Under the pieces are notes generated by a model that was given only the letters and a program-made list of their open reading frames with translations, searched no databases and was not told the origin of the DNA. DNA of 64,000 nucleotides, taken from contig NZ_CP084992.1 of NCBI RefSeq assembly GCF_044793635.1, positions 248,001-312,000 of the forward strand, in the 5' to 3' direction. Every line of letters begins with the position of its first letter. Positions within the stretch are counted from its first letter, which is position 1. This document shows positions 33,788 through 42,523 of this stretch, in pieces. The position numbers and the translations under genes were made by a program. This DNA comes from Virgibacillus_F necropolis_A (GTDB lineage Bacteria; Bacillota; Bacilli; Bacillales; Amphibacillaceae).

Positions 33788-33816
33788 TTGCATTAGATAT
33801 GAGGATTCCGTATAAT
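33788..33816 (+). promoter_or_regulatory. Promoter of the preQ1-riboswitch transcript
   Basis: TTGCAT (33788-33793), a 17-bp spacer and a perfect TATAAT (33811-33816). The expected start near 33823 is just upstream of the riboswitch. Confidence 0.8.
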
Positions 33817-33835
33817 GAATTTTGTTGATTTTTTA

Positions 33836-33877
33836 CCGCGGTTCGCAAACTCCCGCGTTATCAAAACTAAGGAGGAA
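33836..33877 (+). promoter_or_regulatory. preQ1-I riboswitch
   Basis: CCGCGGTTCGCAAACTCCCG is followed by CGTTATCAAAACTAAGGAGG. Stem P1 pairs CGCGG (33837-33841) with CCGCG (33853-33857). The loop TTCGCAAACTC and the A-rich 3' tail ATCAAAACTAAGG match the class I preQ1 aptamer (compare the Thermoanaerobacter tengcongensis form UCGCAGUAACC...AACAAAACAAGG). The loop CTCC can pseudoknot with GGAG of the Shine-Dalgarno sequence, so ligand binding should block translation of the downstream transporter gene. Confidence 0.85.
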
Positions 33878-33880
33878 ATT

Positions 33881-34561
33881 ATGATGTCCAATGAAATAAT
33901 ATGGATTCTGTTTGCAATTTTTAATTTTTCTTTACTAATTATTTTTTACCGTATATTTGGTAAGATGGGGTTGTTCGTCTGGATTGGTATTGCTACGGTT
34001 ATAGCAAATATACAGGTACTCAAAACTGTTGAACTATTTGGTTTAACTGCTACGTTAGGTAATATCATTTACGGTTCTGCCTACCTGGCAACGGATATAT
34101 TAAACGAGAAATACAGTAAAGATGATGCTAAAAAGGCTGTTTGGTTAGGGTTTTCAACTTTAATTGCGATGACTGTTATGATGCAGATTGCATTAGTATT
34201 CGAGCCAGGCCAAAGTGATTTTGCCCAAGGTTCTCTAGAAACCTTATTTGGTTTAATTCCCCAAATTGCTCTAGGTAGCATGGCTGCATACATCATTAGT
34301 CAATATTTCGATGTTTGGATCTATGATAAGATTCGGAAGGTTCTACCACAAACTAAGTATTTGTGGATTCGGAATAATGTCGGAACAATGTTGAGTCAAT
34401 TGCTTGATACTATCGTGTTTTGTAGTATAGCTTTTTATGGCCAATATCCATTCGATGTTTGGCTAGAAATCTTCATTACAACCTATGTAATAAAATTTGT
34501 AGTCGCATTAATTGATTCGCCGTTCATGTATATTGCAAAATTCATGCACAAAAAAGAGTAG
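33881..34561 (+). CDS. yhhQ: YhhQ/VUT-family queuosine-precursor transporter
   Basis: 226 residues with six or so transmembrane helices and family segments TLGNIIYGSAYLATDILNEK, DVWIYDKIRK, WIRNNVGTMLSQLLDTIVF and IDSPFMYIAKF. E. coli YhhQ imports 7-cyano-7-deazaguanine (preQ0); relatives in Firmicutes probably import preQ0, preQ1 or queuine. The preQ1-I riboswitch directly upstream supports this role here. Two ATGs in a row (33881, 33884) follow GGAGGAAATT. The stop abuts the outer end of the frame of the convergent transposase. Confidence 0.92.
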   Translation: MMSNEIIWILFAIFNFSLLIIFYRIFGKMGLFVWIGIATVIANIQVLKTVELFGLTATLGNIIYGSAYLATDILNEKYSKDDAKKAVWLGFSTLIAMTVMMQIALVFEPGQSDFAQGSLETLFGLIPQIALGSMAAYIISQYFDVWIYDKIRKVLPQTKYLWIRNNVGTMLSQLLDTIVFCSIAFYGQYPFDVWLEIFITTYVIKFVVALIDSPFMYIAKFMHKKE

Positions 34562-36262
34562 TTAATCTATAATCATATTGCTAGAGGCTGGGACATAACT
34601 AGCCAAAATTAACTTAAAAATGGTTCCGATCATCGGTTTTTGATGATCGGAACCATTTTTCGTTGGATTATTTTCATTATCTTTTCGTTGATTTATCTTC
34701 ATGGCGGTGTACTTCCTCAAGTTTACCGCCATGAATGCAAATCCTAATTCATTTTCTACCTTCTCTTCACCCCTCACAGACATACGAGTGAAGCACAAAT
34801 TAGCCTTCAGGAATCCGAAGACTGGCTCCACATCGATTTTACGATTGCCGTAGATTTCACCAGTTTCCTCTTCCGAAAGCAGCTGCCTAATATATGCTTT
34901 TTGGCGTTCCCATTTTTCATTGTAATAAATTTTTCGATTATTTCCTTCCTTCGCTTTGGTGCATTGGGAACGCAATGGACAATCTGAACAGTCCTCACAC
35001 TCATAGACTTTAAACGTTCGTGTCAGTCCGTATTTGTCTGTTCGATTGGACACGTGCCGGAACATCAATTGTTTTCCATTTGGACAGGTAAACGTATCGT
35101 CTTCCTTGTTATATTCCCAATTGGCTGTATGGAAAACGTTATTTTTATGTTTCTTTTTCTTCTCTTTTCGATACTGGTTATAGGTAATCAGCGGGGTGCG
35201 TTTTCGATTCTCCATGACATCTTCGTAGTTTTGTTCACTTCCGTACCCTGCGTCAGCGACAATATGCTTCGGCAACTTAAAGAAATTGTTCTCTATGTTA
35301 TCCAGAAATGGAATGAAGGTGCGTGTATCTGTCGGGTTTGGGAATACATCATAAGCGAGCACATATTGTCCTTCCGTCGCAGCCTGCACATTGTAACCTG
35401 CTTTTAGTTGACCGTTCTTCATATAATCATCTTTCATTCGCATAAAAGTGGCATCATGATCCGTCTTCGAGTAACTGTTGCGTTCTCCAAAGACTTCCAT
35501 GTCGTTTTGGTATTTTTGTTTACGCGCCACAAAATCTTTAAATTGTTTGCGGTATTGTTTGGGTGCTTTGCGCTCCGATCGAACTTGTTTTCGTTCGCTA
35601 CCGACCTCGCTCGCTTCTATTTTTTTGTCGTAGGTCATTACCTCGTCATCAAGCTGTTTCACGACTTTTGTGAGTTCGTCAGTGGAAAGTTCGTCCGAAC
35701 TTTCGCGTTCAATGCCTGGAATAATTTCTTTTTCCAATAATTCATCATACATTTGGTTGGACTTTTCCACCAAATTAACACTGTACCTTTCAATCGATTT
35801 ACGCCATACAAACGTAAATTTATTAGCATTCGCCTCAACCTTGGTTCCATCAATAAAAATCGCTTCTTCATCAATCTGTTTTTCTTTCACCAACTGACAA
35901 CGGAATTGCACGAAACACTGACGGAGTATTTCTTTAACCTCTGGATGCACACGAAAACGATTGATGGTACGATAACTTGGTTCATATCCTTGCGCTAACC
36001 ACATCATACGCACACTGTCTTTGAGTAACCCTTCGATTTTTCTTCCAGAAAAAACCGACTGCGTGTAGGCACACAAGATAACTTTCATCATCATTTGCGG
36101 GTGATAGGCTGGACATCCAGTTTCACGAGAAAAGGTAGCGAATGCTTCATCCGGAATCTGTGTTACAACATCATTTACCGCATAGGCAATATCATTTTTG
36201 TCCAACTTTATTTCTAAATCTAGCGGCAAAACAACTTGATTTATGTTATAATTTTTAAACAT
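34562..36262 (-). CDS. IS1182-family transposase
   Basis: 566 residues of the DDE class with an N-terminal DUF772-type domain (CPAYHPQMMMKVILCAYTQS). Catalytic segments are EAIFIDGTKVEANANKFTFV and HIVADAGYGSEQNYEDV, and a C-terminal Cys-rich part (YECEDCSDCPLRSQCTKA) is typical of IS1182. The frame appears intact. Its last codons run through the left inverted repeat, so its stop (34562-34564) is supplied by the flanking DNA. GGAGGG precedes the ATG. Confidence 0.95.
   Translation of the reverse strand: MFKNYNINQVVLPLDLEIKLDKNDIAYAVNDVVTQIPDEAFATFSRETGCPAYHPQMMMKVILCAYTQSVFSGRKIEGLLKDSVRMMWLAQGYEPSYRTINRFRVHPEVKEILRQCFVQFRCQLVKEKQIDEEAIFIDGTKVEANANKFTFVWRKSIERYSVNLVEKSNQMYDELLEKEIIPGIERESSDELSTDELTKVVKQLDDEVMTYDKKIEASEVGSERKQVRSERKAPKQYRKQFKDFVARKQKYQNDMEVFGERNSYSKTDHDATFMRMKDDYMKNGQLKAGYNVQAATEGQYVLAYDVFPNPTDTRTFIPFLDNIENNFFKLPKHIVADAGYGSEQNYEDVMENRKRTPLITYNQYRKEKKKKHKNNVFHTANWEYNKEDDTFTCPNGKQLMFRHVSNRTDKYGLTRTFKVYECEDCSDCPLRSQCTKAKEGNNRKIYYNEKWERQKAYIRQLLSEEETGEIYGNRKIDVEPVFGFLKANLCFTRMSVRGEEKVENELGFAFMAVNLRKYTAMKINQRKDNENNPTKNGSDHQKPMIGTIFKLILASYVPASSNMIID
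34614..34661 (-). terminator. Terminator-like hairpin inside the IS left end
   Basis: AAAATGGTTCCGATCATC / GATGATCGGAACCATTTT forms an 18-bp stem, with A/T-runs on both sides. It lies inside the 3' coding part of the transposase. Confidence 0.75.
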
Positions 36263-36349
36263 AAGAATCCCTCCGATAGTTATTGTGTAGTTACTTTAAT
36301 TCTATCAAAAGGGGTTCTTTTTGTTTAGTGAAAATATACGATTATATAA

Positions 36350-36393
36350 TAAAAGCGCGGTATTTCACCTACACGGTGAGTACCACGCTTTTA
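36350..36393. repeat. Hairpin inside the IS right end
   Basis: AAAAGCGCGGTA and TACCACGCTTTT pair imperfectly between the transposase start and the right inverted repeat. It may block read-through transcription from outside. Confidence 0.55.
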
Positions 36394-36422
36394 TTTATTT
36401 ACTGAGTTTTGTCCCAGCCTCT

Positions 36423-36929
36423 TTATAAACTTACAATTTTAGGTATTTCAAAGTCAAAGTTCATTATCAAGGAATTTTTATATATCCTTTTTACAAAATC
36501 ATATTCGTTTTCAGTATATGACTTAAAATCCCTTTTTCTACTCAATAAATAGAAAGCTTGATAGATTTCAACAGTTGTATTAATTGTCAGTGATGGATAT
36601 TTTATAAGTTCGTATTTCACCCTATCATATTCCTCGAACTTAAACTCTTTGTTAAATATATAAGAATTTTCCTTATAATAATTAAATTCCAGCCTAAAGG
36701 CTTCCTCTAATTCTTGTAATAATGCTATGTTATATTTTATTTCATTCATTAAAAAAGTCTTAACAACCTTAACATTAAGTCTTTCAGCTTCTTTCTTTTC
36801 ATCATTAATTCTATCGCTCTCCACTTGAATTTGTTTTTTTGCAGAATGTGAGGTTATTATCCCACCAATTAAAGCACCTATAAAACCGGATGAGGCTGTA
36901 ATAATTGACATCCACAGTTCAATCAACAT
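36423..36929 (-). CDS. Hypothetical protein with one N-terminal membrane helix
   Basis: 168 residues. A single N-terminal helix (WMSIITASSGFIGALIGGII) is followed by a charged coiled-coil region (KKQIQVESDRINDEKKEAER) and an Asn/Lys/Tyr-rich helical domain. Base composition is more AT-rich than its neighbours. The TAA stop directly abuts the IS right end, so the native C-terminus may have been longer. The ATG follows GGGAGGGAT. I do not recognise a function; layout and composition suggest accessory DNA. Confidence 0.65.
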   Translation of the reverse strand: MLIELWMSIITASSGFIGALIGGIITSHSAKKQIQVESDRINDEKKEAERLNVKVVKTFLMNEIKYNIALLQELEEAFRLEFNYYKENSYIFNKEFKFEEYDRVKYELIKYPSLTINTTVEIYQAFYLLSRKRDFKSYTENEYDFVKRIYKNSLIMNFDFEIPKIVSL

Positions 36930-37480
36930 AATCCCTCCCTATACGAACTCTAAAAGCTTTTCGGATTTTATACTTATATGTGTACTTTAGCCATCCCTAC
37001 AATCAGCTAAGGATACCTTTCTAATTGTCATCCTATTTCCACCTTTCAATATCTGTCATATATATTAAAATTTGTTTAGGAATATGAAAAGAGGCGAAAT
37101 ACTTATTGTATATTTCTACTGCGCTTCAACAAATAATACGGAATTTAACCTGGTTCTTATGTAAGGAGATATCATTAGTAAAATCCCAATTCTCTCATTG
37201 TCATAAATGAGAAATTGGGATTTATTTAAAATATAATCTGTATAATACGTTTATTTGATTTAAACTCAGTGTCAATCCGAGGCAAGACTAGAAAGTACCG
37301 TTGATCTCGGATTAATTCCGACCAGCTTTTTGTCACTCAATATCGCGAACGGTTAACTGGATTTTGTTGCTTTATCCTGCTTATACAAACAAACTCCGTC
37401 CATACTAAATACACAGTCGCTCCTAAAGAAAAAAAGAATACTGAACTTAATAGTCGACAACAAAACTAGTTAACATATTG
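36930..37480. other. 551-bp intergenic stretch, no convincing gene
   Basis: It holds a large hairpin at 37180-37224. On the minus strand, 37455-37337, an open segment (LLSSVFFFSLGATVYLVWTE) has no start codon and could be the decayed end of a membrane protein. Nothing else stands out. Confidence 0.6.
37180..37224. terminator. Terminator-like hairpin
   Basis: AAATCCCAATTCTCTCATT pairs with AAATGAGAAATTGGGATTT with one mismatch; T-rich DNA lies on both sides. It may end the bpsAB transcript. Confidence 0.65.
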
Positions 37481-38008
37481 TTATCCTTTTTCCATAGAAC
37501 GAATGTCTGCTAGTGCTTTATCTTCAATTGGAAGTCGCCATTTAATGAGTAAAAAGATGTGTACTAAAGGAAAAGTTATTGCCGTAATCGGTGCACCGAT
37601 AAGTAATGGAATCACAAATAATTCAATCCCGACTATTAAATAATTTGGATGTTTAATATAATTATACGGGCCAGTTGTACGCAAAGAAGCGCCTGGTAAA
37701 ATAATAACTTTTGTATTCCAAAATTTACCTAAACTTGTAATACACCAAACCCTTGCTAACTGAGTGAGTATAAATATACTAAACAGAAAATAGTTTATCG
37801 ATTCAATAGGATTATTTCTAAGTAAACATTCCACTATTATGCTGATAAAAAACAAGGCATGTACAGCAACAAACCACTTATAGTGTTCCGCGCCTCGTTC
37901 TACTCCACCTTGACGTAGCATCCATTCTTCATTTTTTCGTGCTATAACTAATTCAATCAAACGCTGACAAATTACAACTGCTAATAGAACCCAGATCCAT
38001 GTTGTCAA
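37481..38008 (-). CDS. bpsB: BpsB/YpbQ, isoprenylcysteine methyltransferase-like O-methyltransferase
   Basis: About 175 residues with four or five transmembrane helices and the ICMT-type C-terminal SAM-binding segment (GASLRTTGPYNYIKHPNYLIVGIELF). In B. subtilis, BpsB (YpbQ) methylates the alkylpyrones made by BpsA. I prefer the TTG at 38008, which overlaps the bpsA stop as TTGA and has GGAG eight bases upstream; GTG codons at 38014 and 38017 are alternatives. It is translationally coupled to bpsA. Confidence 0.88.
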   Translation of the reverse strand: MTTWIWVLLAVVICQRLIELVIARKNEEWMLRQGGVERGAEHYKWFVAVHALFFISIIVECLLRNNPIESINYFLFSIFILTQLARVWCITSLGKFWNTKVIILPGASLRTTGPYNYIKHPNYLIVGIELFVIPLLIGAPITAITFPLVHIFLLIKWRLPIEDKALADIRSMEKG

Positions 38009-39093
38009 TTGCACCACTCCAAAAGTAATAATTCCGAACTAAATCCTGGCCCAAGTGAAGATAGTATACTTAACTCATTTTCGGCAACGTCTTCTTTCAT
38101 CCATTCATTGAGTACAAAAATTACTGTGGCAGAAGACATATTTCCATGTTCTTTGAGCACATGATAGGAATGAAGTAATTTCTCACCTGATAGCTGTAGA
38201 ACTTCCTCCATTGCCTCTATCACCTTTTTTCCGCCTGGATGAGCAATAAACGAATGAATAGTCTCTTTAGTTAGCTGATTTTCAGATAAAAAGTTCGTTA
38301 TGTGGTCTTTCCATAAGGTGTTAACAAGGCTAGGAATACTTTTAGAAAAAATTACTCCAAGACCATTATTCGTTACGTCCCACCCCATAACAGACAAAGT
38401 ATTCTTTTCTATGTGTGAGCTACTTTTTTTTACTTTAGGCATGGTTTTTTTATTATAACTACGGTATGGTGATTCCTCTCCTATTAATAGTGCTGCACCG
38501 ACACCATCTCCAAAAAGTGCAGTTCCAATTAAATTACTTTTGGATGCATCATCTTTTTGGAACGTTAAACTACATAATTCGCAACATACTAATAAAGCTG
38601 TCTTTGTTGGGTGTGCTTTAATCCAATCAAATACTCTGGCTATTCCTATAGCACCACCGGCACAACCCAATCCCCATAATGGCAGACGCACAACATCCGG
38701 TCGAAACGGGCGCTTATTTATAAGATGTGCATCCATTGAGGGTGTAGCAATTCCTGTACTTGATACAAATGCTATCATATCAATCGCCTCATATGGAATT
38801 GTATCTTTTAAATGAAGCTCATTCGATAAGCATTGATCCATCGCCTCAAGTGAGTATTCTAATGCGTATTTTTGATATAAATCATTTTTTTCTTTAAATG
38901 TATGTGAATTCTTAAACCATTCTGCATCAACCACAAGTTGACGTTTACTAATCATGGCATGATCATAAACTGGCATTAATCTCTCTAATTGTTTTTCGTT
39001 ATAGGGAAATATATGTTTTACAAGTTGTTTAACTTCATTTTGACGTAATTCATGTTTAGGAATACCAAGACCAACAGAACCAATATATGCCAC
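38005..39093 (-). CDS. bpsA: BpsA, type III polyketide synthase
   Basis: 362 residues of the chalcone-synthase family with the full catalytic triad: C144 (LWGLGCAGGAIG), H285 (SFIAHPGGKK) and N318 (EHGNMSSATV). BpsA extends long-chain acyl-CoAs with malonyl-CoA to alkylpyrones, which BpsB then methylates. Products are membrane lipids of uncertain function. The ATG at 39093 is preceded by GAGGTGATAG. A palindromic repeat lies just upstream. Confidence 0.92.
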   Translation of the reverse strand: MAYIGSVGLGIPKHELRQNEVKQLVKHIFPYNEKQLERLMPVYDHAMISKRQLVVDAEWFKNSHTFKEKNDLYQKYALEYSLEAMDQCLSNELHLKDTIPYEAIDMIAFVSSTGIATPSMDAHLINKRPFRPDVVRLPLWGLGCAGGAIGIARVFDWIKAHPTKTALLVCCELCSLTFQKDDASKSNLIGTALFGDGVGAALLIGEESPYRSYNKKTMPKVKKSSSHIEKNTLSVMGWDVTNNGLGVIFSKSIPSLVNTLWKDHITNFLSENQLTKETIHSFIAHPGGKKVIEAMEEVLQLSGEKLLHSYHVLKEHGNMSSATVIFVLNEWMKEDVAENELSILSSLGPGFSSELLLLEWCN

Positions 39094-39150
39094 TCTATCA
39101 CCTCATTATCTTTCATATAGGATGCACGTTTATGAAAAAATAATACCTGT

Positions 39151-39272
39151 AAGAAAAGCGCAAGCGCCTTGGTCAGCCCCGACAAGTTTAAGGCGAATCT
39201 CTTAGTGATGATTTTTATCACAAAGAGATTCGCCTTAAAATCTCGAGGGGCTAGGCGCTGGAGCTAGACAGA
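39151..39272. repeat. Dispersed palindromic repeat, copy 2
   Basis: It begins AAGAAAAGCGCAAGCGCCTT like copy 1 at 4753. Here the inner hairpin stem is perfect (TTTAAGGCGAATCTCTT / AAGAGATTCGCCTTAAA). It ends in GGCGCTGGAGCTAGACAG, the inverse of the CTAGCTCCAGCGCC motif seen at 33736 and 57161. Confidence 0.85.
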
Positions 39273-39331
39273 CTTTCGTTTATACTTTCCTTGCGTGAAA
39301 AAACAGGACTATGTAGGGTCCTGTTTTTGGT

Positions 39332-40831
39332 TTAAAGCTTATAAATGTCCGTATATTTTTCTGTTAAATAATTCACTAGATAGTCAGAGTTGAGTTTTTC
39401 ATTTGTTACATCTTCAACAATCTCGAGTGGCTTCTTCATTTTCCCATACTGATGGATGTTTTTTGTTAACCATTCTCTTATTGGTGTGAAATTACCTGAT
39501 GCAATTTGCCGATCTACATCCAATTCTTTTTGAAGCGTATGATTGAATTGTGCGGCATACATATACCCTAATGCATAAGAAGGAAAATAACCAAAGTCTC
39601 CCCCAGACCAATGAATATCCTGTAAAACTCCGACACGATCGTTTGGTGGAGTAACTCCTAAGTATTCTTGCATCTTTTCATTCCACAGACGTGGTAAATC
39701 TGCTACCTTTATGTCCCCATTAATCAAGCCTTTTTCAAGCTCATAACGAATCATGATATGGAGCGGATACGTTAATTCATCTGCTTCAATTCGAATAAAC
39801 GATGGTTTTACTTCGTTTACAGCACGATAAAAATCATCTAATGGAACTTCCTGCAAATTCTTTGGTGCAAATGATTTAAATAAATCATAATGAGAATTCC
39901 AGAATGATTTAGTTCGACCAACAAAGTTTTCCCAGAATAAAGATTGAGACTCATGTATTCCCATTGACGTTCCATCAGAAAGTGGTGTATTCGCCAAGCT
40001 TTTACTGATATTTTGCTCATATAGAGCATGTCCGCCTTCATGTATCGTGCCAAAAACCGCTGTACGGAAATCAGTTTCATCATAATTTGTAGTCACACGT
40101 ACATCATTTTGATTTAAAGCAATTGCGAACGGATGAATAGTTTCATCAAGACGTCCGGAAGAAAAGTCATATCCCATTTTTTCTAAAATAGCTAAACTAA
40201 ATGCTTCTTGTTTTTCTTTTGGAAAATGCCCTTCTAAAACGGACGGATCTGGTTTAACAGAGCTAGCAGAAATTTGATCCAATAAGCCCGTTAAAGACTT
40301 TCTTAAATCTGGAAAAACCTGATCTAATGTTTTCACAGTAACACCAGGCTCATAGTTATCTAGTAATGCATCATAAATATGGTCCTTATATCCCCAATAA
40401 TTCGCAAACTTTTTATTATATTCAACTAGTTGTTCTAAATATGGTTGAAACAAAGAAAAGTCGTCTTTTTCCTTAGCTTCTTGCCAAATGGATTCTGATT
40501 TGGATTGAAGCATGACATATTCTTTAAATTCAGCGGATGGAATTTTACGATTTCGTTCGTATATCTCTTCACATTCAGCCACTGTTTTCTTGATAAAATC
40601 GTCCTCTGAATGCTCCTTTAATACATCGATAAAGTTTTTCATTTTCTCTGATGTTTCAATCTGGTGTAATTTCTCTGACAAGAATCCAACCACTTCTGAT
40701 CGCTGTTCCACGCCTTTTTTGGGGATTTTCGTTCTCATATCCCAATGTGTCAACATGATTGTCTCTCTGTAAGCATTTTGTTCTTTTAATAACTCTTTAA
40801 AATCTTTTTCTGCTTGTGCTACATTATCCAA
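39332..40831 (-). CDS. ypwA: M32-family metallocarboxypeptidase
   Basis: 499 residues, the usual length for M32 enzymes. The zinc motif HEGGHALYEQN (HExxH) lies near residue 262. Family segments HESQSLFWENFVGR and ADELTYPLHIMIRYELE follow, the latter with IRxxADELTY-like Glu. It removes C-terminal residues from peptides in the cytosol with broad specificity. It lies 2 bp after ypsC, so the two are co-transcribed. Confidence 0.94.
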   Translation of the reverse strand: MDNVAQAEKDFKELLKEQNAYRETIMLTHWDMRTKIPKKGVEQRSEVVGFLSEKLHQIETSEKMKNFIDVLKEHSEDDFIKKTVAECEEIYERNRKIPSAEFKEYVMLQSKSESIWQEAKEKDDFSLFQPYLEQLVEYNKKFANYWGYKDHIYDALLDNYEPGVTVKTLDQVFPDLRKSLTGLLDQISASSVKPDPSVLEGHFPKEKQEAFSLAILEKMGYDFSSGRLDETIHPFAIALNQNDVRVTTNYDETDFRTAVFGTIHEGGHALYEQNISKSLANTPLSDGTSMGIHESQSLFWENFVGRTKSFWNSHYDLFKSFAPKNLQEVPLDDFYRAVNEVKPSFIRIEADELTYPLHIMIRYELEKGLINGDIKVADLPRLWNEKMQEYLGVTPPNDRVGVLQDIHWSGGDFGYFPSYALGYMYAAQFNHTLQKELDVDRQIASGNFTPIREWLTKNIHQYGKMKKPLEIVEDVTNEKLNSDYLVNYLTEKYTDIYKL

Positions 40832-40833
40832 AA

Positions 40834-41973
40834 CTATTTCCCCTCGACTTTCTTTCCAAAGTACTGATAGTAATCTGTTCGAATGAATCCATTGAATAGT
40901 TTTCTTTTTTTGGTTGCCTTTTCCCCGTATTGCTTCTCGAAGTCTTCATAGGCCGTAATAATATACACACTCCAGCTCGGATGGTTCTTCATGATTGTCC
41001 CTAAGTCCTTATGCATTTTAGCGATTTCTTTCCGATCACCAATCCGCTCACCATAAGGAGGATTGCTAACAATATATCCATTTTCATTACGCAGGAACAA
41101 GTCTCTTACTTGCATCTGTTTCCAGGAAATTAAATCCCCTAAACCTGCTTCTCGTGCATTTTCCTTTGAAATTTTTATCATGTTATGATCAATATCAGAA
41201 CCGATTATCTGTAGCTTTTGATCATAATTTGCTTTATCTTCAGCTTCTTCAAAGGCTTGGTCCCAATATTTATTTTTTACAAAATCCCAGTCCTGAGAGG
41301 CGAAATCTCTGTTAAATCCTGGTGCGATGCTTTGACCAATTAATGCTGCTTCAATTGCTACGGTACCTGATCCACAAAAAGGATCAATTAAAGGGTATTC
41401 TGGTTTCCAGTTTGTTAATTTAAGTAAAGCTGCAGCCATTGTTTCTTTTAAAGGCGCATCCCCCTGCCCTACCCTGTAGCCGCGCTTATGTAATCCGCTT
41501 CCAGATGTATCCATAGTCAGCGATACCTTATCTTTAAGAATGGCAACTTCTATTCGATATAAGGCTCCAGTTTCGGGCATTTTTGATGCTAAACCATACT
41601 TTAACTTCAATCTTTCTGCAACCGCTTTCTTTACAATGGCTTGACAATCAGGCACACTGTACAGTTTTGATTTAACGGATTTACCACTGACAGGGAATTG
41701 ACCATCTTCTGTAATAAAAGACTCCCATGGTATTGATTTGGTTCCTTCAAATAGCTCATCAAACGATGTTGCCTCGAATTCACCTACAAGCACTTTTATT
41801 CGATCGCCTGTTCTAATCCATAAATTACATCTAGGTATTGCAGAGATTGGCGCATCAAAGATTACTTTTCCATTTTCTACGTTTACCTCGTAACCAAGTT
41901 CCTTAACTTCATTTGCAACAACTGATTCTAAACCCATAGCGGCCGTTGCGATAAGTGTGACATTCTGAGCCAT
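40834..41973 (-). CDS. ypsC: THUMP-domain rRNA guanine-N2 methyltransferase (RlmL/YpsC)
   Basis: 379 residues. An N-terminal ferredoxin-like/THUMP region (to about 155) precedes a Rossmann methyltransferase with PEYPLIDPFCGSGTVAIEAALI and the catalytic NPPY in IVSNPPYGERIGD. It should methylate 23S rRNA, as the N-terminal half of E. coli RlmL does (G2445). The ATG follows AAAGGAAC. It is directly downstream of rnpB, as in B. subtilis. Confidence 0.93.
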   Translation of the reverse strand: MAQNVTLIATAAMGLESVVANEVKELGYEVNVENGKVIFDAPISAIPRCNLWIRTGDRIKVLVGEFEATSFDELFEGTKSIPWESFITEDGQFPVSGKSVKSKLYSVPDCQAIVKKAVAERLKLKYGLASKMPETGALYRIEVAILKDKVSLTMDTSGSGLHKRGYRVGQGDAPLKETMAAALLKLTNWKPEYPLIDPFCGSGTVAIEAALIGQSIAPGFNRDFASQDWDFVKNKYWDQAFEEAEDKANYDQKLQIIGSDIDHNMIKISKENAREAGLGDLISWKQMQVRDLFLRNENGYIVSNPPYGERIGDRKEIAKMHKDLGTIMKNHPSWSVYIITAYEDFEKQYGEKATKKRKLFNGFIRTDYYQYFGKKVEGK

Positions 41974-42057
41974 TTTTTCGTTCCTTTCTGATTAAAACTA
42001 AATTATGTATAGTCTACCACATAATAGATAGAGATTTGAAATAGAAACAGGACATTA

Positions 42058-42104
42058 AAGAAAAAACCCTTTTAAAAGCTCTAGATACTTTTAAAAGGGT
42101 TTAT
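42058..42104 (-). terminator. Terminator of rnpB
   Basis: AAACCCTTTTAAAAG / CTTTTAAAAGGGTTT forms a 15-bp stem, followed on the minus strand by TTTTTCTTT. Confidence 0.88.
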
Positions 42105-42109
42105 TATGT

Positions 42110-42507
42110 AGACCATTAATACTCAGGTAAGCCATGTTCTGTACCGTTGTACTCAAGTGGTGGTCAGCCTTGTACGCAGGTTGTAATCATCTATCTACAA
42201 GTAAATAACTTGTCCTTTTTTCGGTTCATTTCCCTAATCAAAGATGCCCCTACCATTATTTGGGTTGCTCACTCGTGGGGTTTACCTCGTTCCACTTAGA
42301 CCGTTTCCGATCTAACTCCGTCACTGTGGCACTTTCAAAGATCGTATCCCATATCGTCAGACTTAGGGAGTTCCCTTGCCGTTAACCAATTTGGTTACCT
42401 TGACTTATGATTTCGTCAAGCACGAACACTACAAACATCACAGTTTGTGCGAGCATGGACTTTCCTCTACATATTCAAAGATATGCAGCGATTACATGAG
42501 TATTTAA
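42110..42507 (-). ncRNA. rnpB: RNase P RNA (type B)
   Basis: On the minus strand the sequence carries RNase P RNA hallmarks: GAGGAAAGTCCATGCTCGCA near the 5' end, GTAGTGTTCGTGC, GAAAGTGCCACAGTGACG, GTGGAACGAGGTAAACCCC, GAGTGAGCAACCCAAAT, GGTAGGGGCATC and the closing ACAGAACATGGCTTACCTGA. P1 forms between AATACTCA at the 5' end and TGAGTATT at the 3' end. The size of about 398 nt and the features fit the Bacillus-type (B) RNA. It processes tRNA 5' ends. The ends are set from P1 and are good to a few bases. Confidence 0.96.
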
Positions 42508-42523
42508 TTTTTAACTACAATAG

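Larger units (their letters stand above)
34583..36422 (-). mobile_element. IS1182-family insertion sequence
   Basis: An 1840-bp element bounded by 18-bp inverted repeats: AGAGGCTGGGACATAACT at 34583-34600 and the inverse of AGAGGCTGGGACAAAACT at 36405-36422 (17/18 identical). It contains one transposase gene plus a hairpin near each end. I see no clear target-site duplication (left flank ATTGCT, right flank TTATAA). It sits between the convergent yhhQ gene and a hypothetical gene whose stop codon directly touches the right end. Confidence 0.93.

Noticed and set aside
35054..35998. Several plus-strand frames of 70-117 codons inside the transposase
   Set aside because: Antisense shadows of a clearly coding DDE transposase.
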